This document shows, piece by piece, positions 48,902-59,327 of a stretch of 64,000 bases of DNA (position 1 is its first letter; each line of letters starts with the position of its first letter). The DNA is from Mycolicibacterium sediminis (GTDB taxonomy: Bacteria > Actinomycetota > Actinomycetes > Mycobacteriales > Mycobacteriaceae). The translations under genes and the position numbers were made by a program. The stretch covers positions 6,186,642 to 6,250,641 of the forward strand of contig NZ_AP022588.1 in assembly GCF_010731735.1 (NCBI RefSeq). Direction: 5' to 3'. The notes below the pieces were generated by a model. The model saw nothing but the letters and a program-made list of their open reading frames with translations. It was not told the origin of the DNA and made no database searches.

Positions 48902-49327
48902 CTAGGCCGAGCCGACCCACTCCTCGGTTCCATCGGCGAAGAACTGGTGCTTCCACACCGGTAGCCGCGCCTTCACGGTGTCGACGAGCAGCGCACACGT
49001 CTCAAACGCCGCACGGCGGTGATCGGCCGACACGGCGGCCACCAGCGCGGCGTCGCCGATGTGCAGCGTCCCCACGCGATGGCTCACGGCGATCGCGCGT
49101 ACGCCCTCGGCGGCGCGCGCCACCTCCTCCGCGACCTCGACGAGGACGTCGAGTGCAGTCGGGTGCCCGGAGTACTCCAGCCGGATCACGCCGCGACCGC
49201 CGTCGTGGTCGCGGACGACGCCGGAGAATCCGACGACGGCTCCGGCTGCCTCGTGCGCGACGAGCGCCTCGTGCTCGGTGAGATCGATCGGGTCATCGGT
49301 GAGCGCCACGCGCACGACGGACGTCAT
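48902..49327 (-). CDS. moaE2: Molybdopterin synthase catalytic subunit MoaE2
   Basis: A 141-residue subunit that with MoaD2 inserts two sulfurs into cyclic pyranopterin phosphate. Motifs are GAVVGFSGVVRDHDGG, LEYSGHPTALDVLVEVA, VSHRVGTLHIGDAALVAAVS and VWKHQFFADGTEEWVG with the catalytic Lys. ATG 49327. It is third in the minus-strand operon moaC2-mog-moaE2 and convergent with rpfA (24-bp gap). Confidence 0.96.
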   Translation of the reverse strand: MTSVVRVALTDDPIDLTEHEALVAHEAAGAVVGFSGVVRDHDGGRGVIRLEYSGHPTALDVLVEVAEEVARAAEGVRAIAVSHRVGTLHIGDAALVAAVSADHRRAAFETCALLVDTVKARLPVWKHQFFADGTEEWVGSA

Positions 49328-49352
49328 CGGTGCCTCCTCCTCGCGCTTGCGC

Positions 49353-49844
49353 TCATCGGCTGTGATCGCCTCCAGCGAGTTGATCCAGCGCGTGGTCCAA
49401 GACCTCGTCGAGCACGCCCAGACCGTCCTTCACGCCACCCGTCGAGCCCGGCAGGTTGACGACGAGGATGCCGTCCCGCACCCCGCACACGCCACGCGAC
49501 AGCACCGAGGTCGGCACGTGCGGCAGTCCCGAGCGCCGGATGGCGTCGGCGAGACCCGGGATCTGATAGTCGACGATCGCGGCGGTCGCGTCGGCGGTGC
49601 CGTCGGTCGGTGAGATGCCGGTTCCGCCCGAGGTGAGGACGAGGTCGACCTTCTCCCCGATCGCCTCGATCAGCGCCCGGCTGACTGCCATGCCGTCGGC
49701 CACGACGATGGGGGCGGGTACGTCGAATCCTCTGTCGCGCAACCACTCCACGATGACGGGACCGGTGCGGTCCTCGTATACCCCGGTGGCCGCGCGGGTG
49801 GATGCGATGACGACGCGCGCCGTCCTCGGCCGGGCGGCGGTCAC
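49353..49844 (-). CDS. mog: Molybdopterin adenylyltransferase Mog
   Basis: A 163-residue MogA/MoaB-fold protein that adenylates molybdopterin before Mo insertion. Motifs are RVVIASTRAATGVYEDRTGP, VLTSGGTGISPTDGTADA with the active Ser/Asp loop, and VVNLPGSTGGVKDGL. GTG 49844 overlaps the moaC2 stop. It corresponds to M. tuberculosis Rv0865 between moaC2 and moaE2. Confidence 0.95.
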   Translation of the reverse strand: MTAARPRTARVVIASTRAATGVYEDRTGPVIVEWLRDRGFDVPAPIVVADGMAVSRALIEAIGEKVDLVLTSGGTGISPTDGTADATAAIVDYQIPGLADAIRRSGLPHVPTSVLSRGVCGVRDGILVVNLPGSTGGVKDGLGVLDEVLDHALDQLAGGDHSR

Positions 49845-50311
49845 CGCGTCCAGCTCCCGGTCTTGCCGCCGTCCTTGCGCACCACGGCTATCCCCTCGAT
49901 GGTCGCCGCCGGGTCGACGGCCTTGAGCATGTCGTACAGCGTGAGCGCGGCGACGCTGACGGCGGTCAGGGCCTCCATCTCGACACCGGTGCGATCGGTG
50001 GTCCGGACGGTCGCGGTGACGTCGACGGAGTCGGTGCCGATGTCGAAGTCGACGTCCACCCCGGTGAGCGCGAGCTGATGGCACAGCGGAATGAGGTCAC
50101 TGGTGCGCTTGGCCGCGAGGATGCCGGCGACGCGTGCGGTCGCCAACGCGTCACCCTTGGGCAGGCCCTTGGAGGCGATGAGGTCCACGACGTCCGTCCG
50201 CGTCCGCAGGGTCCCCCGGGCCACGGCGGTGCGCCTGGTGGCGTCCTTGGCGGTGACGTCGACCATGTGTGCCGCGCCCTCGTCGTCGAGGTGCGACAAC
50301 CGATCGGCCAC
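49841..50311 (-). CDS. moaC2: Cyclic pyranopterin monophosphate synthase MoaC2
   Basis: A 156-residue MoaC, which completes the first molybdopterin step with MoaA2. Family motifs are MVDVTAKDATRRTAVARG, GDALATARVAGILAAKRTSD, LIPLCHQLALTGVDVDF (catalytic His), VEMEALTAVSVAALTLYDM and the Lys-rich end VRKDGGKTGSW. GTG 50311; the stop overlaps mog. It starts 2 bp after the stop of the small gene upstream. Confidence 0.96.
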   Translation of the reverse strand: MADRLSHLDDEGAAHMVDVTAKDATRRTAVARGTLRTRTDVVDLIASKGLPKGDALATARVAGILAAKRTSDLIPLCHQLALTGVDVDFDIGTDSVDVTATVRTTDRTGVEMEALTAVSVAALTLYDMLKAVDPAATIEGIAVVRKDGGKTGSWTR

Positions 50312-50313
50312 GG

Positions 50314-50496
50314 CTACTTGTTGACGACGGTGACCGGGTGCGTGTACGGCAGGGCGTCGGCAGGCAGCGGGAACGAGACGTCGCCGAACGGCGACAGCGC
50401 ACCGGTACGGTCGCTCGCCAGTTCGCTGACGGCGTGGTCGCCGTCCTCGGTCTGAGGCCAGCCATTGTCGACGTACTGCTTCTTCTTCTCAGCCAC
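50314..50496 (-). CDS. Small conserved protein upstream of moaC2 (Rv0863-like)
   Basis: A 60-residue hydrophilic protein, KKKQYVDNGWPQTEDGDHAV in front and ALPYTHPVTVVNK at the end. It is in the position of M. tuberculosis Rv0863 and begins the moaC2-mog-moaE2 operon (2-bp gap). Function unknown; no enzymatic motif. GTG 50496 starts VAEKKKQYVD; the overlapping reading in another frame is a shadow. It diverges from the helicase-associated gene 64 bp away. Confidence 0.75.
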   Translation of the reverse strand: MAEKKKQYVDNGWPQTEDGDHAVSELASDRTGALSPFGDVSFPLPADALPYTHPVTVVNK

Positions 50497-50560
50497 GTGT
50501 CCATTGTGGCAGGCCAAGCGGTGGCTGGCGAGACCGGTGCGCTGGCTTAGGCTGGATGCG

Positions 50561-52804
50561 ATGTCCGAACCCGACCCCGCCATGCCGCTGGGCACCTGGT
50601 TGGCCGGCCTGCCCGACGAGCAGCTGATCCGGTTGCTCGAGCTGCGACCCGATCTCACCCAGCCGCCACCCGGTTCCATCGCGGCCCTGGCTGCCCGCGC
50701 GCAGTCCCGACAATCGGTGAAGGCGGCCACCGACGACCTCGACTTTCTGCGGCTCTCGGTGCTCGACGGTCTGCTGTTCCTGCACGCCGACGCATCTGCG
50801 GTGCCGACGGCCAAGCTGGTCGCCCTGTTCGGCGGTGACGACCGCGTGCTCACCGCGCTGGACGACCTCCGCGAGCGTGGGCTGGTCTGGGGTGAGACGA
50901 GCGTCCGCGTGACCGCGGAGGCCGCCTCCGGCCTGCCGTGGCATCCGGGCCAGGTCACCTCCGAGGCCACGGTGCCCGACCCCGCGGCGATCACCGAACT
51001 GCTGGCCGGCCTCGACACCGCGCAGCGCGAACTCCTGGAGCGGCTGGTCGAGGGATCGCCGGTGGGCCGGACCCGGGACGCCCTTCCCGGGACGCCGCCG
51101 GACCGTCCGGTGCAGCGACTGCTCGCGGCCGGGCTGCTCCGCCAGGTCGACGACGACACGGTGATCCTGCCGCGGCTGGTGGGGCAGGTCATGCGCGGTC
51201 AGCTCCCGGGACCGACCGGTGTCGACCCTCCGGACCCCGTGGTGTCGACGCTCGCGGTCGCCGACACCGATGCCGCGGCGGCCGGCTCGGCCATCGACGT
51301 GCTGCGCGAGGTGGAACTGGTCCTGGACACGCTGTCGAGCGGACCGGTCGCCGAGTTGCGCAGCGGCGGGCTCGGGGTTCGCGAGGTGAAGCGCCTCGTG
51401 AAGGCCACCGGCATCGACGATCAGCGACTCGGCCTCGTCCTGGAGGTCGCCGCCGCGGCGGGTCTGATCGCGGTGGGGATGCCGGAACCCGAGCCGCAGG
51501 ACGGCATCGGACCGTTCTGGGCGCCGACGGTGGCAGCCGACCGGTTCATCGAGTCGTCCGCGGGGGCGCGCTGGTATCTGCTGGTGTCGTCGTGGCTGGA
51601 GCTGTCGGCCCGGCCCAGCCTGATCGGTGAACGCGGCCCCGACAACAAACCCTATGCGGCACTGTCGGATTCGCTGTACTCGACGGCGGCACCACTCGAT
51701 CGGCGGCTGCTCATCGCATGCTCGCCGACCTGCCGCCCGGCGCCGGGGTCGACGCGACCCGTGCCGCCTCCGCCCTGGCGTGGCGTCGCCCGCGATGGGC
51801 GGCGCGACTACAGCCGGGTCCGGTGGGCGCGCTGCTCACCGAGGCCCACACGCTGGGCGTCGTGGGTCGCGGCGCGCTCGCCTCGCCCATCCGCCTGCTG
51901 CTCGACGGTGCGCCCGAGGATGCGGTGGTGGCCGCGATGAGCAAGGTGCTGCCGAAGCCGATCGACCACTTCCTGCTGCAGGCCGACCTGACCGTCGTCG
52001 TGCCGGGGCCGCTGGAACGCGAACTGGCAGAGCGGCTCTCCGCCGTCGCCACCGTCGAGTCCGCCGCGCGCCATGGTTTATCGGATCAGCGAGGCCACGA
52101 TCCGGCGGGCACTCGACACCGGTTGCACGGCAACCGAACTGCACGCGCTGTTCGAGCGTCACTCCAAGACTCCGGTCCCGCAGGGTCTGACCTATCTGAT
52201 CGACGACGTCGCCCGCAGGCACGGTCAGCTCCGGGTCGGCATGGCGTCGTCGTTCGTCCGGTGTGAGGACCCCGCGCTGCTCGCCCAGGCCGTCGCGGCG
52301 CCCGCGATGGCCGCCGTCGAGATGCGCAGCCTCGCCCCCACCGTGGCGGTGTCGGCCGCTCCGATCGCCGACGTGCTCGCCGGACTGCGCGCGGCGGGCT
52401 TCGCGCCGGCAGCCGAGGACTGGTCGGGTGCGATCGTCGACATCCGCAGCCGGGGTGCCCGCGTGCCCGTTCCCGGCCGGCGCCGCGGCTACCGGCCGCT
52501 GCCGACGCCGAGTCCGCAGACGCTCGGGGCCATCGTCGCCGTCCTGCGCAAGATGGGTGGCGCGCATCCGCCGGGGTCACGTCTCGATCCCGCGGAGGCG
52601 ATGGCACAGCTGCAGTCGGCCGCCCAGCAGCAGACGTCGGTGGTGATCGGCTACGTCGACCCGGCGGGGGTGGCCACGCAACGCGTCGTCGCGCCGATCA
52701 ACGTCCGCGGCGGCACGCTGACCGCCTTCGATCCGGCCGCCGGGCGGGCCCGAGAGTTCGCAATCCACCGCGTGACGTCCGTCGTGTCGGCCGACTCGCA
52801 ATAA
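50561..52804 (+). CDS. Helicase-associated (XPB/Ssl2-like C-terminal domain) protein, Rv0862c-like; frame broken twice
   Basis: The intended product is about 748 residues, with several winged-helix repeats (LTALDDLRERGLVW, VKRLVKATGIDDQRLGLVLE) and the helicase-associated C-terminal domain shared by mycobacterial Rv0862c. It sits next to the XPB helicase as in M. tuberculosis, so it may assist that helicase. Frame breaks: near 51715 (ATCGC-ATG, one base lost) and near 52070 (GCGCGCC-ATGG, one base lost). Both restore continuity of conserved protein, so I read them as sequence errors. ATG 50561. Confidence 0.85.
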
Positions 52805-52841
52805 TGGATGGAATGACTACCGCAAGCGTGGGCGCGAGCGC

Positions 52842-54486
52842 GTGACCGACGGCCCCCTGATCGTCCAGTCCGACAAGACGCTGCTGCTCGAGATCGACCA
52901 CGAGCTGGCGGGTGCCGCCCGCTCGGCCATCGCGCCGTTCGCCGAACTGGAACGTGCCCCCGAGCACGTGCACACCTACCGCATCACCCCGCTGGCGCTC
53001 TGGAACGCCCGAGCGGCAGGCCACGACGCCGAGCAGGTCGTCGACGCACTGGTCTCCTTCTCCCGCTACGCCGTGCCGCAGCCGCTGCTGGTCGACATCG
53101 TCGACACCATGGCCCGCTACGGCCGCCTGCAGCTGGTCAAGAGCCCCGTGCACGGGTTGATGCTGGTCAGCACCGACCGTGCGGTCCTCGAGGAGGTGCT
53201 GCGCAACAAGAAGATCGCACCGATGCTCGGCACCCGCATCGACGACGACACCGTGCTGGTCCACCCCAGCGAGCGCGGCCGCGTCAAGCAGATGCTGCTG
53301 AAGATCGGCTGGCCGGCCGAGGACCTCGCCGGGTACGTCAACGGCGAGGCGCACGCCATCGAGCTGGACCAGACCGGCTGGGAGCTGCGCGACTACCAGG
53401 AGATGGCCGTCGACTCGTTCTGGGCCGGTGGCTCCGGCGTCGTCGTGCTGCCGTGCGGCGCGGGCAAGACTCTGGTCGGCGCCGCGGCGATGGCCAAGGC
53501 AGGTGCCACCACGCTCATCCTGGTCACCAACACCGTGGCCGGCAGGCAGTGGAAGCGCGAACTGATCGCGCGCACCTCGCTCACGGAGGAGGAGATCGGC
53601 GAGTACTCCGGCGAGCGCAAGGAGGTCCGACCCGTCACGATCGCGACCTACCAGGTCATCACGCGTCGTACCAAGGGCGAGTACAAGCACCGGAGCTGTT
53701 CGACAGCCGCGACTGGGGCCTGATCATCTACGACGAGGTGCACCTGCTGCCCGCACCCGTGTTCCGCATGACCGCCGACCTCCAGTCGCGGCGCAGGCTC
53801 GGCTCACCGCGACTCTCATCCGCGAGGACGGCCGCGAGGCGACGTCTTCAGCCTGATCGGACCGAAGCGGTACGACGCCCCGTGGAAGGACATCGAGGCG
53901 CAGGGCTGGATCGCGCCCGCCGAGTGCATCGAGGTCCGCGTCACGATGACCGACAACGAGCGCATGATCTACGCGACGGCCGAGCCCGAGGAGCGCTACA
54001 AACTCTGCTCGACGGCGCACACCAAGATCGCCGTCGTGAAGTCGATCCTCGACCGCCACCCCGGCGAACCGACGCTGGTGATCGGCGCCTACCTCGATCA
54101 GCTCGACGAACTGGGCACCGAACTCGGCGCACCGGTGATCCAGGGCTCGACGAAGAACGCCGAGCGCGAGATACTGTTCGACCAGTTCCGCCGCGGCGAG
54201 ATCCAGACGCTGGTGGTGTCCAGGTCGCGAACTTCTCGATCGACCTCCCCGAGGCGAGCGTCGCGGTGCAGGTGTCCGGGACCTTTGGGTCGCGCCAGGA
54301 AGAGGCCAGCGTCTCGGCCGACTGCTGCGGCCGAAGGCCGACGGTGGCGGCGCGGTGTTCTACTCGGTGGTCTCGCGCGACAGCCTCGACGCCGAGTACG
54401 CGGCGCACCGGCAGCGCTTCCTCGCCGAACAGGGCTACGGCTACGTCATCAAGGACGCCGACGACATGCTCGGCCCCGCCATATGA
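52842..54486 (+). CDS. ercc3: DNA helicase XPB/ERCC3-type (Rv0861c-like); frame broken five times
   Basis: An SF2 3'-5' helicase of about 549 residues. An N-terminal damage-recognition-like part (about 1-175) precedes motif I VLPCGAGKTLVG, motif II DEVH (LIIYDEVHLLPAPVFRMTA), motif III LTATLIREDG (when repaired), TLVIGAYLDQLDEL and the C-terminal GRLLRPK. Single-base losses near 53691, 53795, 53830, 54220 and 54312 break the frame. Each is a shortened short run, and removing all five gives one clean helicase. GTG 52842. The stop overlaps the next gene (ATGA-like). Confidence 0.9.
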
Positions 54487-54829
54487 CGGTGTTGCGTGTC
54501 GTTCCGGTGCACACGGTCACCGATCTCGGCGCGGCGGCGGCCTACTCCGGGTCCTCGGGCTCGCGGAGGTGATGAACCACGGGTGGATCGTCACGCTCGC
54601 CGACGCCGATGGGCGTCACCAGCTGAGCCTGATGACGCGCGACCTGACCGCCGAGGTCAACCCGACGGTCTCGGTCGAGGTGGACGACGTCGATGCGGCG
54701 TACGACGCTGCGGTCGCCGCCGGATTGGCGATCGTGCACCCACTCTCCGACGAGGACTGGGGCGTCCGACGCTTCTTCTTCGCCGATGCCGCCGGGAACG
54801 TCGTCAACGTCCTCGCACACATCGGTTGA
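54483..54829 (+). CDS. VOC-superfamily small protein; one frame break
   Basis: About 115 residues, VOC fold: MTVLRVVPVHTVTDLGAAAA, then after a break near 54553 VLGLAEVMNHGWIVTLADAD, VEVDDVDAAYDAAVAAGLAI and WGVRRFFFADAAGNVVNVLA. A C was probably lost (TACTCC-GGG). It may bind metal like other VOC proteins; substrate unknown. ATG 54483 overlaps the helicase stop. It may be cotranscribed with the helicase. Confidence 0.75.
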
Positions 54830-54876
54830 TCCGAGTCGATCGCGGAGTCGGCGGTCAGGCGCTAATCTCGTCAGCT

Positions 54877-55480
54877 ATGACCCGCAGCAGCGCCGCCTCG
54901 CGCACGAATGCCGCCAAGGTGGCCTGGCCGGACTCGCCCTGAGCGTCGGCGCCATGGTCTGCGCCGTACCCGCCGGTGCGGAGCCCGTGGCCCCGACGCC
55001 GGTGCCCGGCGATCCGCTGGCCCCTCCGCCGCCAGGCCAGCCCGTCGTCGTGCAAGAGGTCGCGGGTGGCGACGCGCCGCCTCCCCGCCGATCGGTGCAC
55101 CGCCGGTGCCGGAGGTCCAGAATCAGGTCTACGGCTCGGGGTCGAGTTCGGGCAAGCTGGGCTTCCTGCGCGACGCGTTCAATCAGGCGAAGAACCCCTA
55201 CGGCGACATGCAGCCGATGGGAAGCGCACCCCCACCCGGCGCCGGGCCCGCACCGCAGCTCCCCCCCGGCTACCAGTCGACCAACGCACCCGAGTCCAAC
55301 GGCCCGCCCGCGACGGGCAACTACTCCAGTGGGCCGGCGCTGCCGGAGGGCTACTACCCGCTCAACGGGCCGCCGCCGCCCGGATACTTCGATGGGCCGC
55401 CTCCGCCGCCGCCGGCCACGCCGGGTGCGTACCAGCCGGTGGTGTCGCCGCCGCCTCCTCCGCTGCTCCCGGCGCCGTAG
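54877..55480 (+). CDS. Secreted proline-rich protein; two frame breaks
   Basis: The reconstructed protein has a signal peptide (AGLALSVGAMVCAVPAGA, cleaved after AGA), then EPVAPTPVPGDPLAPPPPG and a Pro/Gly-rich tail with YPLNGPPPPGYFDGPPPPPP ending PLLPAP. A middle stretch SGKLGFLRDAFNQAKNPYGD is ordinary. Breaks lie near 54925 and 55085, where the frame changes inside otherwise continuous protein. Start ATG 54877. Function unknown; probably cell-wall associated. Confidence 0.65.
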
Positions 55481-55524
55481 CGTCGCTCGAACTCAGTTCC
55501 CCGCGCGATGCGGGTCACCTGCCG

Positions 55525-56407
55525 TCAGCCACGTCCGGGTTCGGTGAGTGCCGACGCGTCGGTGTCTGCGGTGAAGGCGTCGACGACGGCGTGCACGGAC
55601 GGGTTCGCCTCGCCGCGCCGCCACACCAGCGACCAGGTCCACACCGGCATGGGATCGATCACGGGACGGCGCACCAGGTCCGAGGGCGTTGCGTCATTCT
55701 GTCCCTTGGGATTGTTGAGCACCGGGCCGCGTAGTCGACGGACGTGGTCGAAGAACGTCGATCCCGTGACGCCGCCGTCGTCGACGCGAACCACGCGCGC
55801 GCCGGACTCGCGAGCGAATTCGGCGGCGTAGCGGTTCCACGACGACCAGCTCGCCTCGTCGGAGTCGAGCAGCACCGTCAGGTGCCCCGCCTCGACCGGG
55901 GAGGCGTCTTGCCCCATGGAGACGGCGTAGAGCCGGTCGGTGCCGACCAGCCGCGCGTCGAGTTCGAGGGCATCGAGGTCCGGCCGTTCGACCCAGCAGA
56001 TGGCGAGATCCAGGCTGCCGTCCGCGACGCGCGCCGCCTGCGCGTGCGACGGCATCACCCAGGTGTCGGACCCTCGCCACACCCGCGGCCCGTTCAGCCC
56101 AGTCCGTCGGACACCACTGCACGCAGCCGATTCGCACCGGTTCCGACGACGACAGACCCAGGGCCTCACGGCGGAGTTCGTCGGCCTGCCCGATCAACGC
56201 CCGGGCGCGGGGCAGCAGCGCGGAGCCGGCGGCGGTGAGCGCGACCGACCGGCGATCGCGGTCGAACAACTGCACCTTCAGGTCCCGTTCGAGGGACTTG
56301 ATCTGCTGCGACAGCGAGGGTCCGGCGATGCGCAGCCGGTCGGCGGCACGCCCGAAGTTCAACTCGTCGGCCACTGTGACGAAGTAGCGCAGCTGTCGCA
56401 ACTCCAC
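55525..56407 (-). CDS. LysR-family regulator; one frame break
   Basis: About 293 residues. HTH: ELRQLRYFVTVADELNFGRA and RLRIAGPSLSQQIKSLERDL. Effector domain: ADGSLDLAICWVERPDLDA and GDQDASP-type loop. The N-terminal half is in one frame down to about 56090, the C-terminal half in another; a one-base loss lies near 56075-56090 around the TWVMPSHAQAARV start. GTG 56407. It diverges from the SDR gene, a likely target. No clear operator was found. Confidence 0.8.
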
Positions 56408-56529
56408 GCGGTCAGCGTAGGCGAGTGAGGCCACGTCTACCAGCAGCGAGCAAACCGGTCTCGTCGAAGTGGAGTGCAACCCGTCCGCGCCGCGTTCGAA
56501 TGATCGTCACATCGAGAAGGGACCACGAC

Positions 56530-57239
56530 ATGACCACCTCCACTCCCGCGTCGCGATCGTCACCGGCGCATCCCAGGGCATCGGCGAGGCCCTCGTCGCC
56601 GGTTACCGCAGGCTCGGCTACTCCGTCGTCGCCAACTCCCGCTCGATCGGCGAGCACGACGACCCGGGTGTGCTCGCCGTCGCCGGCGACATCGGACAGC
56701 CGGGGTCGGCGCCCGCGTCGTGGCCGCCGCCGTCGAACGCTTCGGGCGAGTCGACACCGTGGTGAACAACGCGGGGATCTTCATCGCCAAGCCGTTCGTC
56801 GACTACACCGACGAGTACGACGCGATCACGGGCGTCAACCTGCGCGGCTTCTTCGAGGTGTCCCGCCGCGGTGGCGCAGATGCTCCGCCAGGGCGACGGT
56901 GGGCACGTCATCACGATCTCGACATCGCTGGTCGACCACGCCAACTCCGGCGTACCGTCGGCGCTCGCCTCGTTGACCAGGGGCGGACTCAACGCCGCGA
57001 CACGTGCCCTCGCCGTCGAGTACGCCACCCGCGGGATACGTTCCAACGCAGTGGCTCTCGGCATCATCAGGACTCCCATGCACCAGCCGTCCGACTACGT
57101 GGAGCTGGCGAAGCTGCATCCCGTCGGGCGGGTCGGCGAGATCGACGACGTGGTCGACGCGGTGCTCTACCTGGAGAAGGCACCGTTCGTCACCGGCGAG
57201 ATCCTGCACGTCGACGGCGGCCAGAGTGCGGGTCACTGA
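56530..57239 (+). CDS. Short-chain dehydrogenase/reductase; three frame breaks
   Basis: A Rossmann-fold SDR of about 237 residues: RVAIVTGASQGIGEALVAGY (TGxxxGIG cofactor motif), VVNNAGIF (NNAG), catalytic Ser in ISTSLVDHANSGVPSALASL and the family Tyr position occupied by Ser-Gly-Val-Pro-Ser (weak YxxxK). The absence of a clear YxxxK tyrosine is notable. Breaks near 56545, 56703 and 56868. ATG 56530, stop 57239. Beside the divergent LysR gene; the substrate is unknown. Confidence 0.78.
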
Positions 57240-57240
57240 G

Positions 57241-57596
57241 GTGGACGCCTCGACGATCGTCACCGCCGTGATGGACGAGTGGGCGGCCGGCGTCGACGCC
57301 CACGATCCCGACCGGGTGGCCTCGGCGTTCACCACCGACGCGGTGTTCCAGGGCTGCGACCCCACGGCGTCGGCCGCGCCGCGGTACGCGCCTACTGACT
57401 CGCAGCCCGCCGGCATGACGGTAACCTACCGGGTGCTCGAAAGCCGTTCGCCGGCAACCGACGTCGTCTCCGGCTACTGCTGGCGACGTTCGCCTTCGCC
57501 GACGGGACCGCGGTGCAGGCCAACCTGGGCGTCGTCCTCACCCGCCAGGATGACGACTGGTCGATCCTGCAGTACCAGGCGTCGCGCGTCGGTTGA
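57241..57596 (+). CDS. SnoaL-like (NTF2-fold) protein; at least one frame break
   Basis: About 118 residues of NTF2-like fold: DEWAAGVDAHDPDRVASAFT, TDAVFQGCDPT, TVTYRVLESRSPATDVVSGY and VLTRQDDDWSILQYQASRV. Such domains isomerise, cyclise or bind small polar ligands. A base is missing near 57475, and one more change near 57395 is possible. GTG 57241 is 1 bp after the SDR stop, so they are probably one operon acting on one substrate. Confidence 0.7.
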
Positions 57597-57603
57597 CCCG
57601 TCG

Positions 57604-58641
57604 TCAGCTCAACGCCGGAATGACCTCGCGCTCGAACAGTTCGATGCCGGACCGGTCGTACGCCGCCTCCGGGAAGTAGAGGATGGCGTACTCGCAGCCG
57701 AGATTCTTCATGCGAGTGAGCCGTTCGACGATCTGCTCGGGCGTCCCGGTCGCCGAGTCGGGCGACGTGATGGTCGAGCATCCCGTCGACGGCCTCCGAG
57801 TTCGCCTTGGCGACCTGGCGGGACCGGATCCGCTCGATGCGCTCGGTGACCTCCGTCTCCGACGTGCCGACGACCGCGTTGAAGTTCGCGGACCGGACGA
57901 TGGCGCCGTAGTCGGTTCCGACGTCGCGGCAGTGGGACTCGAGTACGTCGGACTTGTGCTTGAACCCCTCGGGCTGCGAGGTGAAGTTGGTGTACTGCGC
58001 GTACTTCGCGGCGATCTTCAACGTCACCTTCTCACCGCCGCCGGCGATCCACAGCGGTATCCCGTTCTCCTGCAGCGGCTTCGGGGCGACGATGGCGCCG
58101 TCCACCTGATAGTGCTTGCCGTCGAAGCTGACCCGGCCGTCGCGCCATGCGTCGCGCATGATCTGGACGCCCTCGTCGAGGCGACCGAGCCGGGTGCCCG
58201 CCGACGGGAATCCGTATCCGTAGGCGCGCCATTCGTGCTCGTACCAGCCGCCTCCGATGCCCATCTGCACCCGGCCGCCCGAGATGATGTCCGCCGTCGC
58301 TGCGACCTTCGCCAGGTACACCGGATTGCGGTAGCTCATGGCGGTGCACATCTGACCGAGCTTGATCCGCGAGGTGGTCGCCGCGTACGCCGACATCAGG
58401 GACCACGCCTCGTGGGTCGCCTCGTCGGTCGGGACCGGCACGGTGTGGAAGTGGTCGTACACCCAAAGGGAGTCCCAGGCGCTGCCGTCGGCGTAGGCCG
58501 CGAGGTCGCGCATCACCTCCACTGGCTCGCTGGTGGGATGTCGACGAGGTCGAGTCGCCAACCCTGCGGAATGAAGAGTCCGAAGCGCCGAGGCCCCACT
58601 CTAGGCCGGGACCGGGCCACCGTCGACGGTCCCGCCGTCAT
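57604..58641 (-). CDS. LLM-class F420-dependent oxidoreductase; two frame breaks
   Basis: About 345 residues, luciferase-like TIM barrel: RRFGLFIPQGWRLDLVDIP, YAATTSRIKLGQMCTAMSYR, GGGWYEHEWRAYGYGFPSAG and, after the second break, EQIVERLTRMKNLGCEYAIL and FEREVIPALS. Breaks near 58518 (G lost, TGG-GAG) and near 57770. Start ATG 58641; GTG 58599 is another option. It would transfer hydride from F420H2. Substrate unknown. Convergent with the SnoaL gene (7-bp gap). Confidence 0.82.
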
Positions 58642-58739
58642 TGGTTCCCGGTTCCTTCGGTCATGCCCGCGAGGCGAAAGATTGTCTACACTCGTCGTGC
58701 ACGGATTCACTGCGCGCGACGATATTTCTAGGGATTCTC

Positions 58740-59298
58740 ATGACGGCACGCACGAACCGGATTCTGTTCACACTTCTGTCGGGTTCCGCGCTGGTCATGG
58801 CCCCCCTCGCCTTCTCCACCGTCGTCACGCCCGCGATCGGTTCGGCCGACGACTGCGCTGGCGTCCAGCCGTGCGGCGGCAACGGTTCGGCCGCGTCGCA
58901 GAGCGTCTCCTGCACCGACGGCCAGATCGTCGACGCCGAGAACGGCCGCTGCGTGTCGCTGCTCGACGGCATCAGCAAGCAGTTGCAAGCGCTACCTCCG
59001 CCGCCGTCGCTGGCGGGCCTCGGCACCCGACGGTCTCGGCGGCATCTCGGAGTCTGCCGCTGGGCGAGGTCAACCCACCCTGGCGCTGCCCAGCGTCGGA
59101 CTGCAGGTGGTGCCGAACCTGCAGCTGACCCCCGACCTCGGTGTCGGCACCCTGCTCGGTGGTGCGGCGGCACTCAGCCAGCTGCCCGGGCGCGCTCCCG
59201 CCGCCGCCTGCGATCAACCCGCTGAACCCGCTCGGACTGCCCCGCCACCGGCGATCAACCCGCTGAACCCGCTGGGCCTTCCCCGCCACCCGATCTGA
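58740..59298 (+). CDS. Secreted protein with C-terminal Pro/Leu repeats; two or more frame breaks
   Basis: Signal peptide at 1-36 (LFTLLSGSALVMAPLAFSTV, cleaved near IGSA-DD). The mature part has four Cys (DDCAGVQPCGG, VSCTDGQIVDAENGRCVSLL) likely in two disulfides, then in changing frames SLPLGEVNPP, PNLQLTPDLGVGTLLGGAAA and two copies of AINPLNPLGLP. Breaks near 59025 and 59085, and another around the repeats. ATG 58740. Function unknown; probably surface-exposed. Confidence 0.65.
59210..59290 (+). repeat. Tandem repeat of about 41 bp in the secreted protein gene
   Basis: Two copies, 59210-59249 and 59251-59290, of a unit encoding AINPLNPLGLP(PP), differing at a few third positions. The observed 41-bp period is one short of 42 (14 codons), which fits the one-base losses common in this stretch. 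Confidence 0.7.
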
Positions 59299-59327
59299 CC
59301 CGGGAATCCCGTTCATCTGACCGGGCC

